In this document: positions 48,701-57,407 of the stretch, piece by piece
Numbering within the stretch: the first letter of the stretch is position 1
Layout of the letters: the number at the start of each line of letters is the position of its first letter
Source of the DNA: an uncultured Kiritimatiellota bacterium
GTDB taxonomy: Bacteria; Verrucomicrobiota; Kiritimatiellia; RFP12; UBA1067
Direction of reading: 5' to 3'
DNA length: 64,000 nucleotides
Assembly: GCA_934635045.1 (NCBI GenBank)
Contig: CAKTZA010000006.1
Location: 27,476 to 91,475 of the forward strand
Program-made: the position numbers and the translations under genes
Notes under the pieces: generated by a model
Database searches by the model: none
Seen by the model: only the letters and a program-made list of their open reading frames with translations
What the model was told of the DNA's origin: nothing

Positions 48701-49441
48701 AAAGCCGGCGAAGCCCGGCACTTTCGCGACGCGGGCGACGACCCGGTAGGACTTGCCCGCATCCAGCCCCTCGCCCTCGCACGCAAAGCCGATCGTCTTC
48801 CGCTTGACGCTCGTGGCAATCGCAGTCCCCGTGAGGCGCACCCCTTTCGGAAGGGCCTTCAGGACGACATTGCCGGGCAGCCACTTGCGCGTGACCGTGG
48901 CCTTGCTGACGTCGACCCGGTCCGCGTCCCAGTACTTGACGTCCTCGTCCGAAAGAGGGCGCGCCTCGCAGAAAAGGGCGATCTCATGACGGCCGGGCGC
49001 CGCAAGTTCAGGCACCTCGGCCTCGCCGCAGGGGAAAAGCGCATGGCCGCTTTCCTTTCCGTCCACGAACACGCGCACGACCGTCTGAACGGACGAGAAG
49101 TCGATGACGACGCGCCGGTCACGCCAGCCATCGGGCACGGTCACCTCGCGCCTGTACCAGGCGCAGTTCTCGCGGGCCTCCCGCCGGTATTCGGGCAGGC
49201 TCGCGACCTCCCAGACGTTGCTGGACGGGGCGGGGCACGGCCCGAACGCCGACGTCAGCGCGCAATGCCACCAGCCGTTCAGGGACACGACATCGCGCGT
49301 CGCCGTCCGGTCTGTCCAGTCATTCGCAGCCGGCAGCGGCTCAACCGCCGCAAGCGCATGGGCCGCCGCAAGCGCATAGGCCGCCGCACATGCGCCGATC
49401 GCCATGGACATCCTTTTTCTCATCCTTTTTCTCCGTGTCAT
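45722..49441 (-). CDS. large secreted GH2-like protein with atypical active site
   Basis: 1239 aa; start MTRRKRMRKRMSMAIGACAA follows AAGGAG, with a signal peptide. The N-terminal sugar-binding fold (SLNGWWHCAL, CAWYRREVTVPDGW, VVIDFSSVQTVVRVFVDG) and the GH2 immunoglobulin and TIM regions are clear (FGFREFEIVGKDFFLNGSRI, RHHPAIVMW-like RNHPAIVMWSL). Where GH2 enzymes have the acid/base in a GNE motif, this one reads WSLNPNVMAY. A likely nucleophile Glu remains in FLVEYG. About 500 extra C-terminal residues follow (VGEKAMIPVRLKARRPG; AYDVAPDGRGSDALRVVDEGG, a jelly-roll-like end). It heads the operon divergent from the XylR gene at 49587. Substrate uncertain; it belongs to a GH2 side branch. 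Confidence 0.78.
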   Translation of the reverse strand: MTRRKRMRKRMSMAIGACAAAYALAAAHALAAVEPLPAANDWTDRTATRDVVSLNGWWHCALTSAFGPCPAPSSNVWEVASLPEYRREARENCAWYRREVTVPDGWRDRRVVIDFSSVQTVVRVFVDGKESGHALFPCGEAEVPELAAPGRHEIALFCEARPLSDEDVKYWDADRVDVSKATVTRKWLPGNVVLKALPKGVRLTGTAIATSVKRKTIGFACEGEGLDAGKSYRVVARVAKVPGFAGFGGAGSRTFRSGLLRPERARYDFPARPFKGVDDDGQAVDHSIRAFSLEADSLRVSFEADWPDPDLWDVDTPQNLYYAEVELQDEEGRTLDVQEKEVFGFREFEIVGKDFFLNGSRIHLRVIVLANQQVGNGEDGCYETCFRSFLRCRDFGFNSAIGRYDATPGSYAYDDDFVNAADDAGMIISFTLPSTSGWWPVWERDNMRRWAAMAARFVRRYRNHPAIVMWSLNPNVMAYRGDQNPLKIDHADDYRATHGYWKNRPLARDAGRHSRLMVRYLDPTRPAYHHSSGNLDDMWTGNIYLNFAPVQERSDWFRHWSEVSEKPAFLVEYGVPSVLNFHTFRWDTKNAWSNALHNAQAEYSAEFVGERAFRLTDTQKRLIDHDRATHVKYGNDSVHGRNFSVSPENYDGVVAKYLSRNFRDFRGWGVSAILPWEADSGGTLRPEFRHVVERVKPPQDAHPLHCAWAMPGMRSSQRSTGQLRFLHGPCLDLVDRRWAINDVGRAYLRWNREVCSWIAGPVRDFTAQDHVFTVGERFEKSVAIVNDTRRPAEFSWRWRVKGGGALGFDASDSGTARIGVGEKAMIPVRLKARRPGAYEIELTVTGAGFEQRDSLAYSVRPCGRAPEVVRRVALYDPKGLTAQTLERLGIAYGKVETGASLKAGDLLVIGREALTTNGLGWASSLAKGVDVVVFEQTRAVLQDLLGFRVQERGMREWFVRTPDDPLLVGLTDADFRDWRGAATLLPPYMDLPRYEQDDPRVDWCGFQNTRVWRAECRGSVSSEMVEKPQKGDWLALLDGGFALQYSPLLRNRQADRVITFCLLDVSGRTVADPIGDEIVRRLVGATPERKVWPGELRLAVRTGHTVTNYPSYIEGRLPEEFLGLSNADWAWHAQFAYDVAPDGRGSDALRVVDEGGRRIVCLQVPPEAIDCSNPTNDYLRTTKRGAWRTAERLRANLGLPVAPAPVLERMSAPTGKAWLKSYYHDVPIHADDPYRYGRW

Positions 49442-49473
49442 CTGCAGGGTCTCCTTCTTCAGACTTTGATGCC

Positions 49474-49516
49474 GACATTATAACATAAGGCCCGACGGCA
49501 AAACCATTATAATGTC
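49474..49516. promoter_or_regulatory. inverted repeat with divergent -10 boxes
   Basis: GACATTATAA (49474-49483) and TTATAATGTC (49507-49516) form a perfect 10-nt inverted repeat with a 23-bp centre. The left arm, read on the minus strand, gives TGTTATAAT, the -10 box of the GH2-like operon. The right arm holds TATAAT on the plus strand. The symmetry suits binding of a dimeric regulator, probably the adjacent XylR protein. Confidence 0.6.
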
Positions 49517-49567
49517 TGCAACTTTGGCAAAGATTTCTGCAAGCGCCGTCCGGTGCGGACGCGTTTA

Positions 49568-49576
49568 TGCTATAAT
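49568..49576 (+). promoter_or_regulatory. extended -10 promoter TGCTATAAT for the XylR gene
   Basis: TTTATGCTATAAT ends ten bases before the ATG at 49587, so the leader would be only three or four nucleotides. CGGAAG in the gap is at best a poor ribosome binding site. Confidence 0.6.
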
Positions 49577-49586
49577 CCTTCGGAAG

Positions 49587-50756
49587 ATGAAGAGAATTGG
49601 CATTCTGGTTGAACGTCAGCGCGGTTATGGGCGCCGCCTCTGCGAGGGCATTGTCCGCTTTGCGCAAAAGCGGAGCGACTGGATGCTGAACATGCTCGAG
49701 TGGGATGACCTGGCCTGGCCCGAGCGACTGAAGGGTTTCGACGGCTTTATCGCGCGGCTCATCAACGACCGGGTCGCCGACTCGCTCCTGAGCCTGCACA
49801 AGCCGGTCGTCGATGTCTACGTCAGCCGAGAGCGTCCGGGCGTCGCCTCGTCCGACCAACAGGCCGAGACCATCGGGGAAATGGCCGTCCGGCACTTCGT
49901 CGAGCACAGGTTCTGCCGCTTTGCCTTCTTCGGACACGAGGGGAAGCGCTATTCGGACTTGCGGCGCGAATCATTCATGCGCGGACTGCGCCTCCGGCAT
50001 TTTGACTGCCAGGTCTACCGGCCGCCGAAATCCGCCATGAGCGCCTTTGACGAGGTCGTCCTCCAGAAGGAACGCTATCAGGTCGGGCCTGAACGGAGGT
50101 GCATCGTCAAGTGGCTTGCACAGCTCGAAAAGCCCATTGCCGTCTTCTGCTCGAACGACCTTCGCGCCTACCAGCTCTGCTCGATCTGCCGCGACATCGG
50201 CATTGCCGTCCCTTCCGAAGTGTCCATCCTGGGCGTCGACAACGACTCGCTCATCTGCAACTTCACCGACCCGCCGCTCTCCAGCATCGACCCGAACGCC
50301 GAGGGCATCGGCTTCGCAGCCGCCGAAGGGCTGAGGCGCCTGTTCGACGGAGAGGCCCCGCAGGCGATCCGTTCGCAGCCGAGCGAATGCGTCGAGCGCC
50401 GATCGACGAGGACATACCCTGTTTCGCCGGCCTGGCTGTCGGACGCGCTTGTCCTCATCAAGGGCAGCATCGCGAATCGACTGAATGCGACGGACGTCTA
50501 TCGGCACGTGGGGAAATCGCACACGCTTGTGAACAAGGCCTTCCGTGACGTTCTCGGCACGACCGTCTCCCGGGAAATCGCCGCCACGCGCATCGCCGAG
50601 GCGAAACGGCTGCTCCAGCACAGCCTCTTGCCGCTTGCGGAAGTCGCCAGCCTGTCAGGATTCGCCTCCCAGGAGTATTTCACGAACTCCTTCACCGCAA
50701 CCGTCGGGCAAAGTCCCTCGGCCTACCGCGCCATCGCGTCCGCGCAACGCCTTTAG
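49587..50756 (+). CDS. XylR-type transcriptional regulator
   Basis: 389 aa from MKRIGILVERQRGYGRRLCE, the usual N-terminus of XylR proteins; an upstream in-frame ATG would add non-homologous residues. Residues 1-265 form the PBP-like sensor (WDDLAWPERLKGFDGFIARL, KPVVDVYVSRERPGVASSD, RFCRFAFFGHEG, IAVPSEVSILGVDNDSLIC). Residues about 285-385 form the AraC domain (NATDVYRHVGKSHTLVNKAF; LAEVASLSGFASQEYFTNSF; VGQSPSAYR). It should sense a sugar or oligosaccharide and control the divergent 49441-37257 operon. Its 3' end overlaps the convergent helicase gene by about 100 bp. The broken regulator at 7264-7668 is a paralogue. Confidence 0.9.
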   Translation: MKRIGILVERQRGYGRRLCEGIVRFAQKRSDWMLNMLEWDDLAWPERLKGFDGFIARLINDRVADSLLSLHKPVVDVYVSRERPGVASSDQQAETIGEMAVRHFVEHRFCRFAFFGHEGKRYSDLRRESFMRGLRLRHFDCQVYRPPKSAMSAFDEVVLQKERYQVGPERRCIVKWLAQLEKPIAVFCSNDLRAYQLCSICRDIGIAVPSEVSILGVDNDSLICNFTDPPLSSIDPNAEGIGFAAAEGLRRLFDGEAPQAIRSQPSECVERRSTRTYPVSPAWLSDALVLIKGSIANRLNATDVYRHVGKSHTLVNKAFRDVLGTTVSREIAATRIAEAKRLLQHSLLPLAEVASLSGFASQEYFTNSFTATVGQSPSAYRAIASAQRL

Positions 50757-53612
50757 GGAGGCGAGGTCGCGGAGGCGCGCGGAAATGCGTTCCGGCGGGA
50801 TGCCGGTCAGGGCCGAGACGGCCCGCCGGTAGGCCGCGAGCTGCCCGTCGTGGCGTTCCGGGTGCGCGACCGACGTCTTGAAGTCGACGATTTCCGCGCA
50901 GAGCTCGCCGGCGGCGTTGCGGAAGAACGTCACGCGGTCGAAGCGCCCCGAGACCCACGCGCCGTCCGCGCAGACCTCGAACGCGCGCTCGCGCCAGAGC
51001 GCGACGAAGCCCTCGGGCTTCGGCAGCTCGGGCGAGAACGCGACCTTCTCCATCGCCGCATGGGCCTCCCTGCCGCGCTGGCGCGCCGCCGCGCGCCCCT
51101 CGGCGGACACGAACAGCGAGCCGGCCGAGACGCCGCTCGCGAACGACAGCGAGGGCAGGCGCCGCGCGAGATGCCGCCGCGCCGCGCGTTTCGGCGCGAC
51201 GGGCGTCTTCGGCGTCTGCGCCTCATCGTCCGACGCGGGCGCGTCGGCTGCCGAACCGCCCTTCTCGTCTTTCTTCTCGGCCCCGAGCCTGAACTCGGCG
51301 TGCGTGAGGTCGGCGAGATCCGCGCTGCGCACGAGGTCGGAGAACCTGAGCGTCTTGCCGCTGCCGGGCGGATGCAGGATGATCGTCATCGCGCGTTTCG
51401 CGCGCGTCATCGCCACGTAGTACGTACAGAGCGCTTCCTGCTCGGCCCGGTCCTTGCGCAGACGGTACGCCGCCTCCAGTCCGCCCACGGCCTTCGCGAC
51501 ACGCGCGCCCGGATCGGGCAGAATCCAGTTCGGGCCGACAAGCGGGCCGTCCGACTCGGCCGTCAGCGCGTCGGGCTCGTAGAGCGGCAAGACGACGAAG
51601 CCGAAGCCCAGCCCCTTCGCGCGGTGGATCGTGAGGATGCGGATCTTCCCCTCTTCCGCGACCGTGCGCTTCTTCTTCTCTTTCAGGTACGCGGCGAAGT
51701 CCGAAAGGCGCGTGCCGGCGGACATTCCCAGCTCGAATTCCGCCGCCGCGCGCAGGAGGTCCGTGAAGCGCTCCTCCGTGAACCGGCTCCACGCCCGCTC
51801 GGGCGCCGCCGGCAGGCACGCGCGCAGCTCCCGCAGCGTGCGGACGAGGCCGCGCGCCGTGAAGGCGCGGGCCATCTCGCGCGAGACCTCCGCCGCGTCC
51901 GGCACGCCCTGCGGCCACTTCGCCGCCGCGAGCGGCGTCATCCGAAAGTGGCGGTAGGCCATTGCGTCGCCCGGATGGTCCGCAAGCTGCACGAGGTCGA
52001 GGAACCCCGCGAGCGCGGGCGTGTCGAGGACGTCCGACTCGCCCTCCCAGACGACGCCCTGCAGCCCCGCCGCCTTCAGGCGGTCCGCCAGGAACGCGCC
52101 GAACCGGTTGCTGCGCACGAGCACGGCGGCGGTGAGCCCGCTTCGGCGCGGGTCGTCCAGCCGCTCGCCGAGGCTCGCCCGCAGCGCCGCGAAGACCGGC
52201 TCGACGAAGTCCTCCATCGTGCGTCCCGGCGCCTCTTCCGTCCGCACGAAGCCCACAAGTTCGGGCTTCGCCGTCTCATGCTCGGGACATGACCACGCGG
52301 GGAACTCGCTCCGGATGCGGCCGCGCGCGAAGACGCGGTTCACGGCCGCGACAACCGCCGGCCCCGAACGGTAGGTCTTCTTCAGCTCGCCCAGCTCGTA
52401 GAGGCCGCTCGCCCGCTCGCCCGTGAAGATGCCGACGTCGCCGTTGCGCCAGCCGTAGATCGCCTGCTTGCGGTCGCCGACGACGAAGAGCGACTTCTCG
52501 CCGTCCGACTGCCGCGCCTCGTCGATGAGGTTCTCAAGCGCCGCCCACTGCTCGCGGCTCGTGTCCTGGAACTCGTCCAGCGCCCACGCGCGAATCCGCG
52601 AGTCGAGCCGGTATTCGAGCGCGAGCCGCTTCTCCGGCGGCAGCTCACGCAGCAGGCGCGGCACGTCCTCGAAGACGAGCTTGCCCGTGCGCCGCACCTT
52701 CCGGTCGTATTCGCGGTCGAACGCCGAGATGAGCGTGAAGACGCCGCGCGCGAGTTCGAGCTTCATGCGGACGACGTACCCGTAGACGCAGATCATCGCC
52801 TCGCGCACCGCGAGCGTCTGCTCGCGCGTCAGGTCGTAGGCGCGGCGGCTGAACGTGAACGAGTAGAGGTCGCCCGAAAAGAGGTCGTCCGCGTCCAACA
52901 GCTTCTTCGCGATGCCCTTCGGCGTGCCGAACCGCCCCCGGAAGTTCCGCACCCAGTCCGCGAACGCGCGCCAGGCGTCCGTGTCGACGAGGCCGTCGAG
53001 ACGGTCGGCCGCAGAGGCGAGCTCGCGCGCCGTCACGTGGGCGAAGGCGGGGTCGCGACCCCAGATCGTCGCCGGCTCGCCCCAGGCGGACTTGTCGCCG
53101 AACGCCGTCACGCGCGCCTGCCAGGTCGCGATGAACGCGCGGTACGACTCGACGAAGCTCCGCACGTCCTCGCGGTTCATCGCGAGCGAGAAGGCCTCGA
53201 AGAACGTCTTCTTGAGCGTCGCCTCCGTCCGGCGCAGGATCGCGAACGAGACGGCCGCGCGTTCGCGGTCGGCCTCGAACGCATCCATCAGCGTCAGCTC
53301 GCCGACAAGGCCGAGCTCCAGCGGAAACGCGCGGACGATGCGCATGAGGAAGCTGTCGAGCGTGCCGATCTGCGAGAGGTGCTGCGTCGCGAGGACGCTC
53401 CGCAAAAGCCGCGCATCCTCCTTCGACGTCGCCGCGCGCTTCGCCAGCAGACTCACGAACCGCTCGAAGATCTCGCCGGCCGCCGCGCGCGAGAACGTCA
53501 GCGCGACGATCTCCTGCGGCTTGACGCCCGCGTGCAGCAGCGCGATCAGCCGCTCGCCGAGCGCCTGCGTCTTTCCCGTTCCCGCCGAGGCCTCGATCAG
53601 CAGATTCGTCAT
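50655..53612 (-). CDS. UvrD/AddA-like helicase-nuclease
   Basis: 985 aa from MTNLLIEASAGTGKT. Superfamily 1 helicase motifs: Walker A EASAGTGKT (7-15), Ia ALTFSRAAAGEIFERF, Walker B-like WALDEFQDTS, VVGDRKQAIYGWRNGD, LKKTYRSG, ILTIHRAKGLGFGFVVLP and the YYVAMTRAKRAM motif VI. The C-terminus has a RecB-family nuclease core (VSGRFDRVTF, AEIVDFKTS, QLAAYRRAV). This is the AddA/RecB domain order; AddA is usually longer (about 1200 aa), and no AddB or RecC gene is next to it. A role in double-strand-break processing is likely. The last 34 codons run antisense into the XylR gene and may be an extension past the original stop. Confidence 0.85.
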   Translation of the reverse strand: MTNLLIEASAGTGKTQALGERLIALLHAGVKPQEIVALTFSRAAAGEIFERFVSLLAKRAATSKEDARLLRSVLATQHLSQIGTLDSFLMRIVRAFPLELGLVGELTLMDAFEADRERAAVSFAILRRTEATLKKTFFEAFSLAMNREDVRSFVESYRAFIATWQARVTAFGDKSAWGEPATIWGRDPAFAHVTARELASAADRLDGLVDTDAWRAFADWVRNFRGRFGTPKGIAKKLLDADDLFSGDLYSFTFSRRAYDLTREQTLAVREAMICVYGYVVRMKLELARGVFTLISAFDREYDRKVRRTGKLVFEDVPRLLRELPPEKRLALEYRLDSRIRAWALDEFQDTSREQWAALENLIDEARQSDGEKSLFVVGDRKQAIYGWRNGDVGIFTGERASGLYELGELKKTYRSGPAVVAAVNRVFARGRIRSEFPAWSCPEHETAKPELVGFVRTEEAPGRTMEDFVEPVFAALRASLGERLDDPRRSGLTAAVLVRSNRFGAFLADRLKAAGLQGVVWEGESDVLDTPALAGFLDLVQLADHPGDAMAYRHFRMTPLAAAKWPQGVPDAAEVSREMARAFTARGLVRTLRELRACLPAAPERAWSRFTEERFTDLLRAAAEFELGMSAGTRLSDFAAYLKEKKKRTVAEEGKIRILTIHRAKGLGFGFVVLPLYEPDALTAESDGPLVGPNWILPDPGARVAKAVGGLEAAYRLRKDRAEQEALCTYYVAMTRAKRAMTIILHPPGSGKTLRFSDLVRSADLADLTHAEFRLGAEKKDEKGGSAADAPASDDEAQTPKTPVAPKRAARRHLARRLPSLSFASGVSAGSLFVSAEGRAAARQRGREAHAAMEKVAFSPELPKPEGFVALWRERAFEVCADGAWVSGRFDRVTFFRNAAGELCAEIVDFKTSVAHPERHDGQLAAYRRAVSALTGIPPERISARLRDLASLKALRGRDGAVGRGTLPDGCGEGVREILLGGES

Positions 53613-53619
53613 GGCGCGC

Positions 53620-55344
53620 TCACAAGCCCCCGCGTTCCGGCGCCCCTTCGCGCGCCGGCCCGTTTTCGACCAGGGGGGCGGACAGCGCCCCCACGACTTC
53701 CGACGAGACGACGAAGACCGCATCCGCCGCGCCGACCGTGGCGTAATGTCCGCCGTCCGGCGTCCGCGCGCCGATGAGAATGTTCCGGCGGATGGCGTTC
53801 GCGCGGTCCAGGTCGACCGCCAGCCGCACGACCGGGCGGTCCAGCCCATAGGCGGACAGCCCGGAAGCCGAGACCTTGAGCTTCTCGACGCGCACGGCCC
53901 TGAGCGGCGCAAGGGCCTCCAGCACGCGCGCCACGCCGGCCTCCGACACAGAGGTGCCCTCCGCCGCAGACTCGACGTTCCAGCTGCGCCGGTCGCGCGA
54001 GAAGACGACCGACACGCTCCGCCCCGCGTCCGCGCCGGAAACCGAGACGAGGCGCTTGATCTCGTTCGCCGGGAGATCGACGATCTCCCGTGCGCGCAGC
54101 CGCTCGAACCCGCCGCCGTCCGGAAACAGGGCCGCGCGCCTGACCGCAACCGGCTTCGAGCCCTCGCCCAGCGTGACGGCCACGCCCGCCGGATCCTGGC
54201 TCTCCGTCGTGAGGGCCAGCAGCCGGGCGAGGAGCGACGCAACCGCCGCCGCGTCCGCCGGCGCCGAGATCGGAACGTCGATCCGCCACGCCTCCGGGGC
54301 GGCGCGGGTGAGCGAAAGGACGGACCCGCCGTCGTCCAGCGTCAGGGAATCGACCTTCTCGGCGGCCGTCGGGAACAGCCGCAAGTCGGAAAAGCCCGCC
54401 GGATCCGTCAGCGCAGCCTCCTTCAGCGCCGCGTCGACGGTCACGACCGTGCCGCCGTTGTGGACGAACGCATAGACCGTCTTCTCGTCCGCCGGCTTGC
54501 CGAAGGAGATCGTCAGGGCGTTCAGCGCGCCGGCGCGCTTGAGCGTCACCGTCACGGCCGACTCGGGATCCAGCCCATAGCCCGTCAGCAGCGACGCGGA
54601 CGCGAGCGCGCTCTCGTTGGTCGCGCCCGTCGGCCAGACGAACGCCTTCGCCTCCGCCGACGCGAGGCCGTAGAGGAACTTCAGGACGAACGGGGTGGAC
54701 GCCTTGTTCGCACCGACGCGCCAGCCGTCCCCCTCGCGCACGAAGGGCAGGATGACGCCCGGCCGCTGCCGGATGTCGAAGGCGGAGACCGTCCCCGCAT
54801 CGGCCCCCAGCAGCCGACGGCGGCGGAAGCGGTCGACGGGCAGGTCGACGGCCGACAGCACGGACGACGGCACGATCAGCACCGAATCAGACCCTTCGAG
54901 CGCGGCGTAGACCCCATCACCCGAAGGCGTCAGCAGGCCGAACGCGATCGACAGGCGAACGGTCGCGTTCGACAGGCTCACGCGCAGCGGCGGATCCTCC
55001 AGCGCGAAGTCCGCGCGCGTGCGCCCAAGCCGGAGCAGCTCGGCATCCGTAATCGTCTCCTCGACCGGGGCCTGCGCCAGCGTGTCAAGGAGCTTCAGGA
55101 CAACCGACGCCTCGGCGCTCGCGGGGAACGGGCTGACGAGCCGCCAGCCGCCCTCCTTCGTCAGCACGGTCGTCGGCGCGGTGCGCCGCACGAGCGTGAG
55201 CGTCGTGCACGAAGCCGCGTCCTCGGCCAGGAACGCCCGCGTCGCGACGCGCTCCCGCTGCCCGGCGGCGTCCAAAAGGACTTCCGCCGCGACGAGCGCG
55301 ACGACGGCCAGCAGCAGAAAGAGGATCGTCCGCCGGTTTCTCAT
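53620..55344 (-). CDS. DUF4340 domain protein of a Gld-type ABC system
   Basis: 574 aa, starting MRNRRTILFLLLAVVALVAA (a membrane anchor or signal). The ATG overlaps the stop of the permease gene as ATGA. The body contains several repeats of the DUF4340 pattern: a strand, then TLVRRTAPTTVLTKEGGWRL, LRLGRTRADFALEDPPLRVS; later VTLGEGSKPVAVR and VEKLKVSASGLSAYGLDRPV. Proteins of this kind commonly follow GldG-like permeases in Bacteroidota, Verrucomicrobiota and others. They are probably periplasmic, anchored in the inner membrane, and of unknown biochemical role. Confidence 0.82.
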   Translation of the reverse strand: MRNRRTILFLLLAVVALVAAEVLLDAAGQRERVATRAFLAEDAASCTTLTLVRRTAPTTVLTKEGGWRLVSPFPASAEASVVLKLLDTLAQAPVEETITDAELLRLGRTRADFALEDPPLRVSLSNATVRLSIAFGLLTPSGDGVYAALEGSDSVLIVPSSVLSAVDLPVDRFRRRRLLGADAGTVSAFDIRQRPGVILPFVREGDGWRVGANKASTPFVLKFLYGLASAEAKAFVWPTGATNESALASASLLTGYGLDPESAVTVTLKRAGALNALTISFGKPADEKTVYAFVHNGGTVVTVDAALKEAALTDPAGFSDLRLFPTAAEKVDSLTLDDGGSVLSLTRAAPEAWRIDVPISAPADAAAVASLLARLLALTTESQDPAGVAVTLGEGSKPVAVRRAALFPDGGGFERLRAREIVDLPANEIKRLVSVSGADAGRSVSVVFSRDRRSWNVESAAEGTSVSEAGVARVLEALAPLRAVRVEKLKVSASGLSAYGLDRPVVRLAVDLDRANAIRRNILIGARTPDGGHYATVGAADAVFVVSSEVVGALSAPLVENGPAREGAPERGGL

Positions 55345-57407
55345 GCGCGCAGCCTCCGTCTCAGCGTCACGCACGCCAACAGCAGGAAGACGGCCGTCGG
55401 CACGCCCGCCACGGTCACGGCGACCAGGCGCAGGCGCGCCGCCCGATCCAGCCCCGAAACGAGAATTCCCGTCTCGGTTCCGCCCGCGCCCGAGACGTCC
55501 GTGCCCGCGAGATACGCGACGCTGTTGAGGATGAAGTCGCGGTTCGCGTTCGCGCGCGCGGCCAACGCCCCGTTCAGGGCGAACGTCGCGTCGCCGACCG
55601 CGATGATGCGCGTCGGGCGGATCGCCAGGTCGTCCCCGGCCTCCGAACCGCGCTCGACCGAGGCGGCCAGCACGGAGCCGTTGCTCGCGGCCAGCGCGGA
55701 GAAGCCGATCCGGTCGACGCCCGCGCCCGACGTGACGGCGGCAGACGGCTCGAACGCCGTCGGACGCTCCAGGAGGATGCGCGAGCCGCGCAGCGGCGCG
55801 GACACGGGGTGATCCGAGAACGACGAGACGACGACATCGCTGCCCGTGAGCGTCTTCGCCGTCGCCACAGACGCCGGCACGGCCTTGAGCCCCCACGTCG
55901 CCAGCAGCGAGGCGAGCCCCGTCTCGTCCGCCGACCCCAGCAGCACGAGCAGCCGCCCGCCCGCCCGGAGATAGGCGTCCAGCCGGTCGAGCTCGACGCG
56001 CGCGAACCCGTCGCGCGGGCCGGAGACGACAACCAGCGCGCAGTCGTTCGGAACCGCCGCCGTCGTCGTCAGGTCGATCGGCGCGTTGCGGTAGCCTTCG
56101 CGGGTCAGCTCGCGGGCGATGTCGCTCAGGCCGTACAGGCCATAGCCGTCCAGCGCCGCCTCACCATGCCCGACCGTCCAGTAGATGTTCCGCCGCAGCG
56201 GCGGCGGCGTCAGGCGGCGAATCGCCGACGCGCACAGCCGCTCGCCGCAGCCGTCCTTCAGCGGCAGCACGACGAAGCGGCGCCCCTTCTCGAAAAGCAG
56301 GGAATCCTCCGTCACGCCACGGGCCGCCAGCCGCTCGGCGGCCGCGACGTCCCAGCGCGGGTCGACGAAGCGGATCTCGAACCGCGCGCCGCTGAGCGAC
56401 GCGGAGACCGCGCGAAACGTCCGCAACAGGTGGCCGAGCGGACGGAACCGCGCGTCATTCCGCGACAGGAAGCCCGTCACGGTGATCTCGCCCGACGAGT
56501 CGGCGAGGATGCCGCGCGTCCGCGACGAAAGCTCGGACGCCAGTCCCGACGCCGGAAACTCGACGATGACGTCAAGTCGGTGGGCGATGTGCACGGACAG
56601 GACGGCAAAGGCCAGCGCCAGCGCAAACACGGCCCCCGTCGAGACCCGCAGCACGCGCGCCCCACGCCCCACGAGACGCGACGCCGCCACGCACTTGGTG
56701 GCCACGAGCAGGAAGACGCCCGCGACAATCAGGTACGACGCGAGCGTGCCGAGCGAAAAGGTCCCCATCGCCCCGTCCAGCGCCTGCGCGTCGAACGGCA
56801 TCTCGCCAAACGCCGACGCGCCGCGCCGCGACCAGAGGCGCAGCCCAGCCCAGACCGCGCGCGGCAGCGCGACCAGCAGGACGACCGACGTCGCGGCGGC
56901 CGCCGCCGCATGGCGGAACATCGCGCTGAAGGCGACGGAGGCCGCCGTCCACAGCAGCCCCTGGACCCCCAGCGTCAGCAGCGGCGGGACAAGCGAGAGG
57001 AGCGGCGCGTCCGACACGACGGCCGGCGAGAAGAAGAGCAGCGCGCCGACAAGGGACGACAGGGACAGGAGGACGGCGAACATCAGGATCGTCCAGACGC
57101 CGAGGAACTTGCCGAAGACGTAGTCGCGCTCGCGCACGGCCACGGACAGCAGCATCGCCATGCGGCCGGACTGGCGCTCGTCGCTCCAGACGCCCATCGA
57201 CAGCAGCGCGGCGAGAACCGGCAGGACAGGCGAGACGCTGACGGCCCACAGCGTCGCCAGCGTGAGCGTGCCGCCCTCGCCTCGGTCGAAATTGAAGGCG
57301 AACGCCCCGGCCGACAGGGCCAGGAACCCCGCGACCGACAGGGCCGTCGTGTAAAGCCCGCAGGCGTGGCCGATCGTCCGCCCCCACGTGATGCGCATCG
57401 GGCTCAT
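55341..57407 (-). CDS. fused ABC-2 permease and GldG-like auxiliary protein
   Basis: 688 aa from MSPMRITWGRTIGHACGLYT; the ATG overlaps the ABC ATPase stop (ATGA). Residues 1-235 hold six hydrophobic helices and the ABC-2 phrase SDERQSGRMAMLLSVAVRERDYVFGKFL, shown here only in part, as in GldF. Residues about 255-660 are a GldG-like extracytoplasmic domain (LDVIVEFPASGLASELSS, FLSRNDARFRPL, YWTVGHGEAALDGYG, VVVSGPRDGFARVELDRL, AYLRAGGRLLVLLG), closed by a last helix near the C-terminus. In gliding Bacteroidota GldA, GldF and GldG are separate; here F and G are one chain. The substrate is unknown. Confidence 0.86.
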   Translation of the reverse strand: MSPMRITWGRTIGHACGLYTTALSVAGFLALSAGAFAFNFDRGEGGTLTLATLWAVSVSPVLPVLAALLSMGVWSDERQSGRMAMLLSVAVRERDYVFGKFLGVWTILMFAVLLSLSSLVGALLFFSPAVVSDAPLLSLVPPLLTLGVQGLLWTAASVAFSAMFRHAAAAAATSVVLLVALPRAVWAGLRLWSRRGASAFGEMPFDAQALDGAMGTFSLGTLASYLIVAGVFLLVATKCVAASRLVGRGARVLRVSTGAVFALALAFAVLSVHIAHRLDVIVEFPASGLASELSSRTRGILADSSGEITVTGFLSRNDARFRPLGHLLRTFRAVSASLSGARFEIRFVDPRWDVAAAERLAARGVTEDSLLFEKGRRFVVLPLKDGCGERLCASAIRRLTPPPLRRNIYWTVGHGEAALDGYGLYGLSDIARELTREGYRNAPIDLTTTAAVPNDCALVVVSGPRDGFARVELDRLDAYLRAGGRLLVLLGSADETGLASLLATWGLKAVPASVATAKTLTGSDVVVSSFSDHPVSAPLRGSRILLERPTAFEPSAAVTSGAGVDRIGFSALAASNGSVLAASVERGSEAGDDLAIRPTRIIAVGDATFALNGALAARANANRDFILNSVAYLAGTDVSGAGGTETGILVSGLDRAARLRLVAVTVAGVPTAVFLLLACVTLRRRLRA

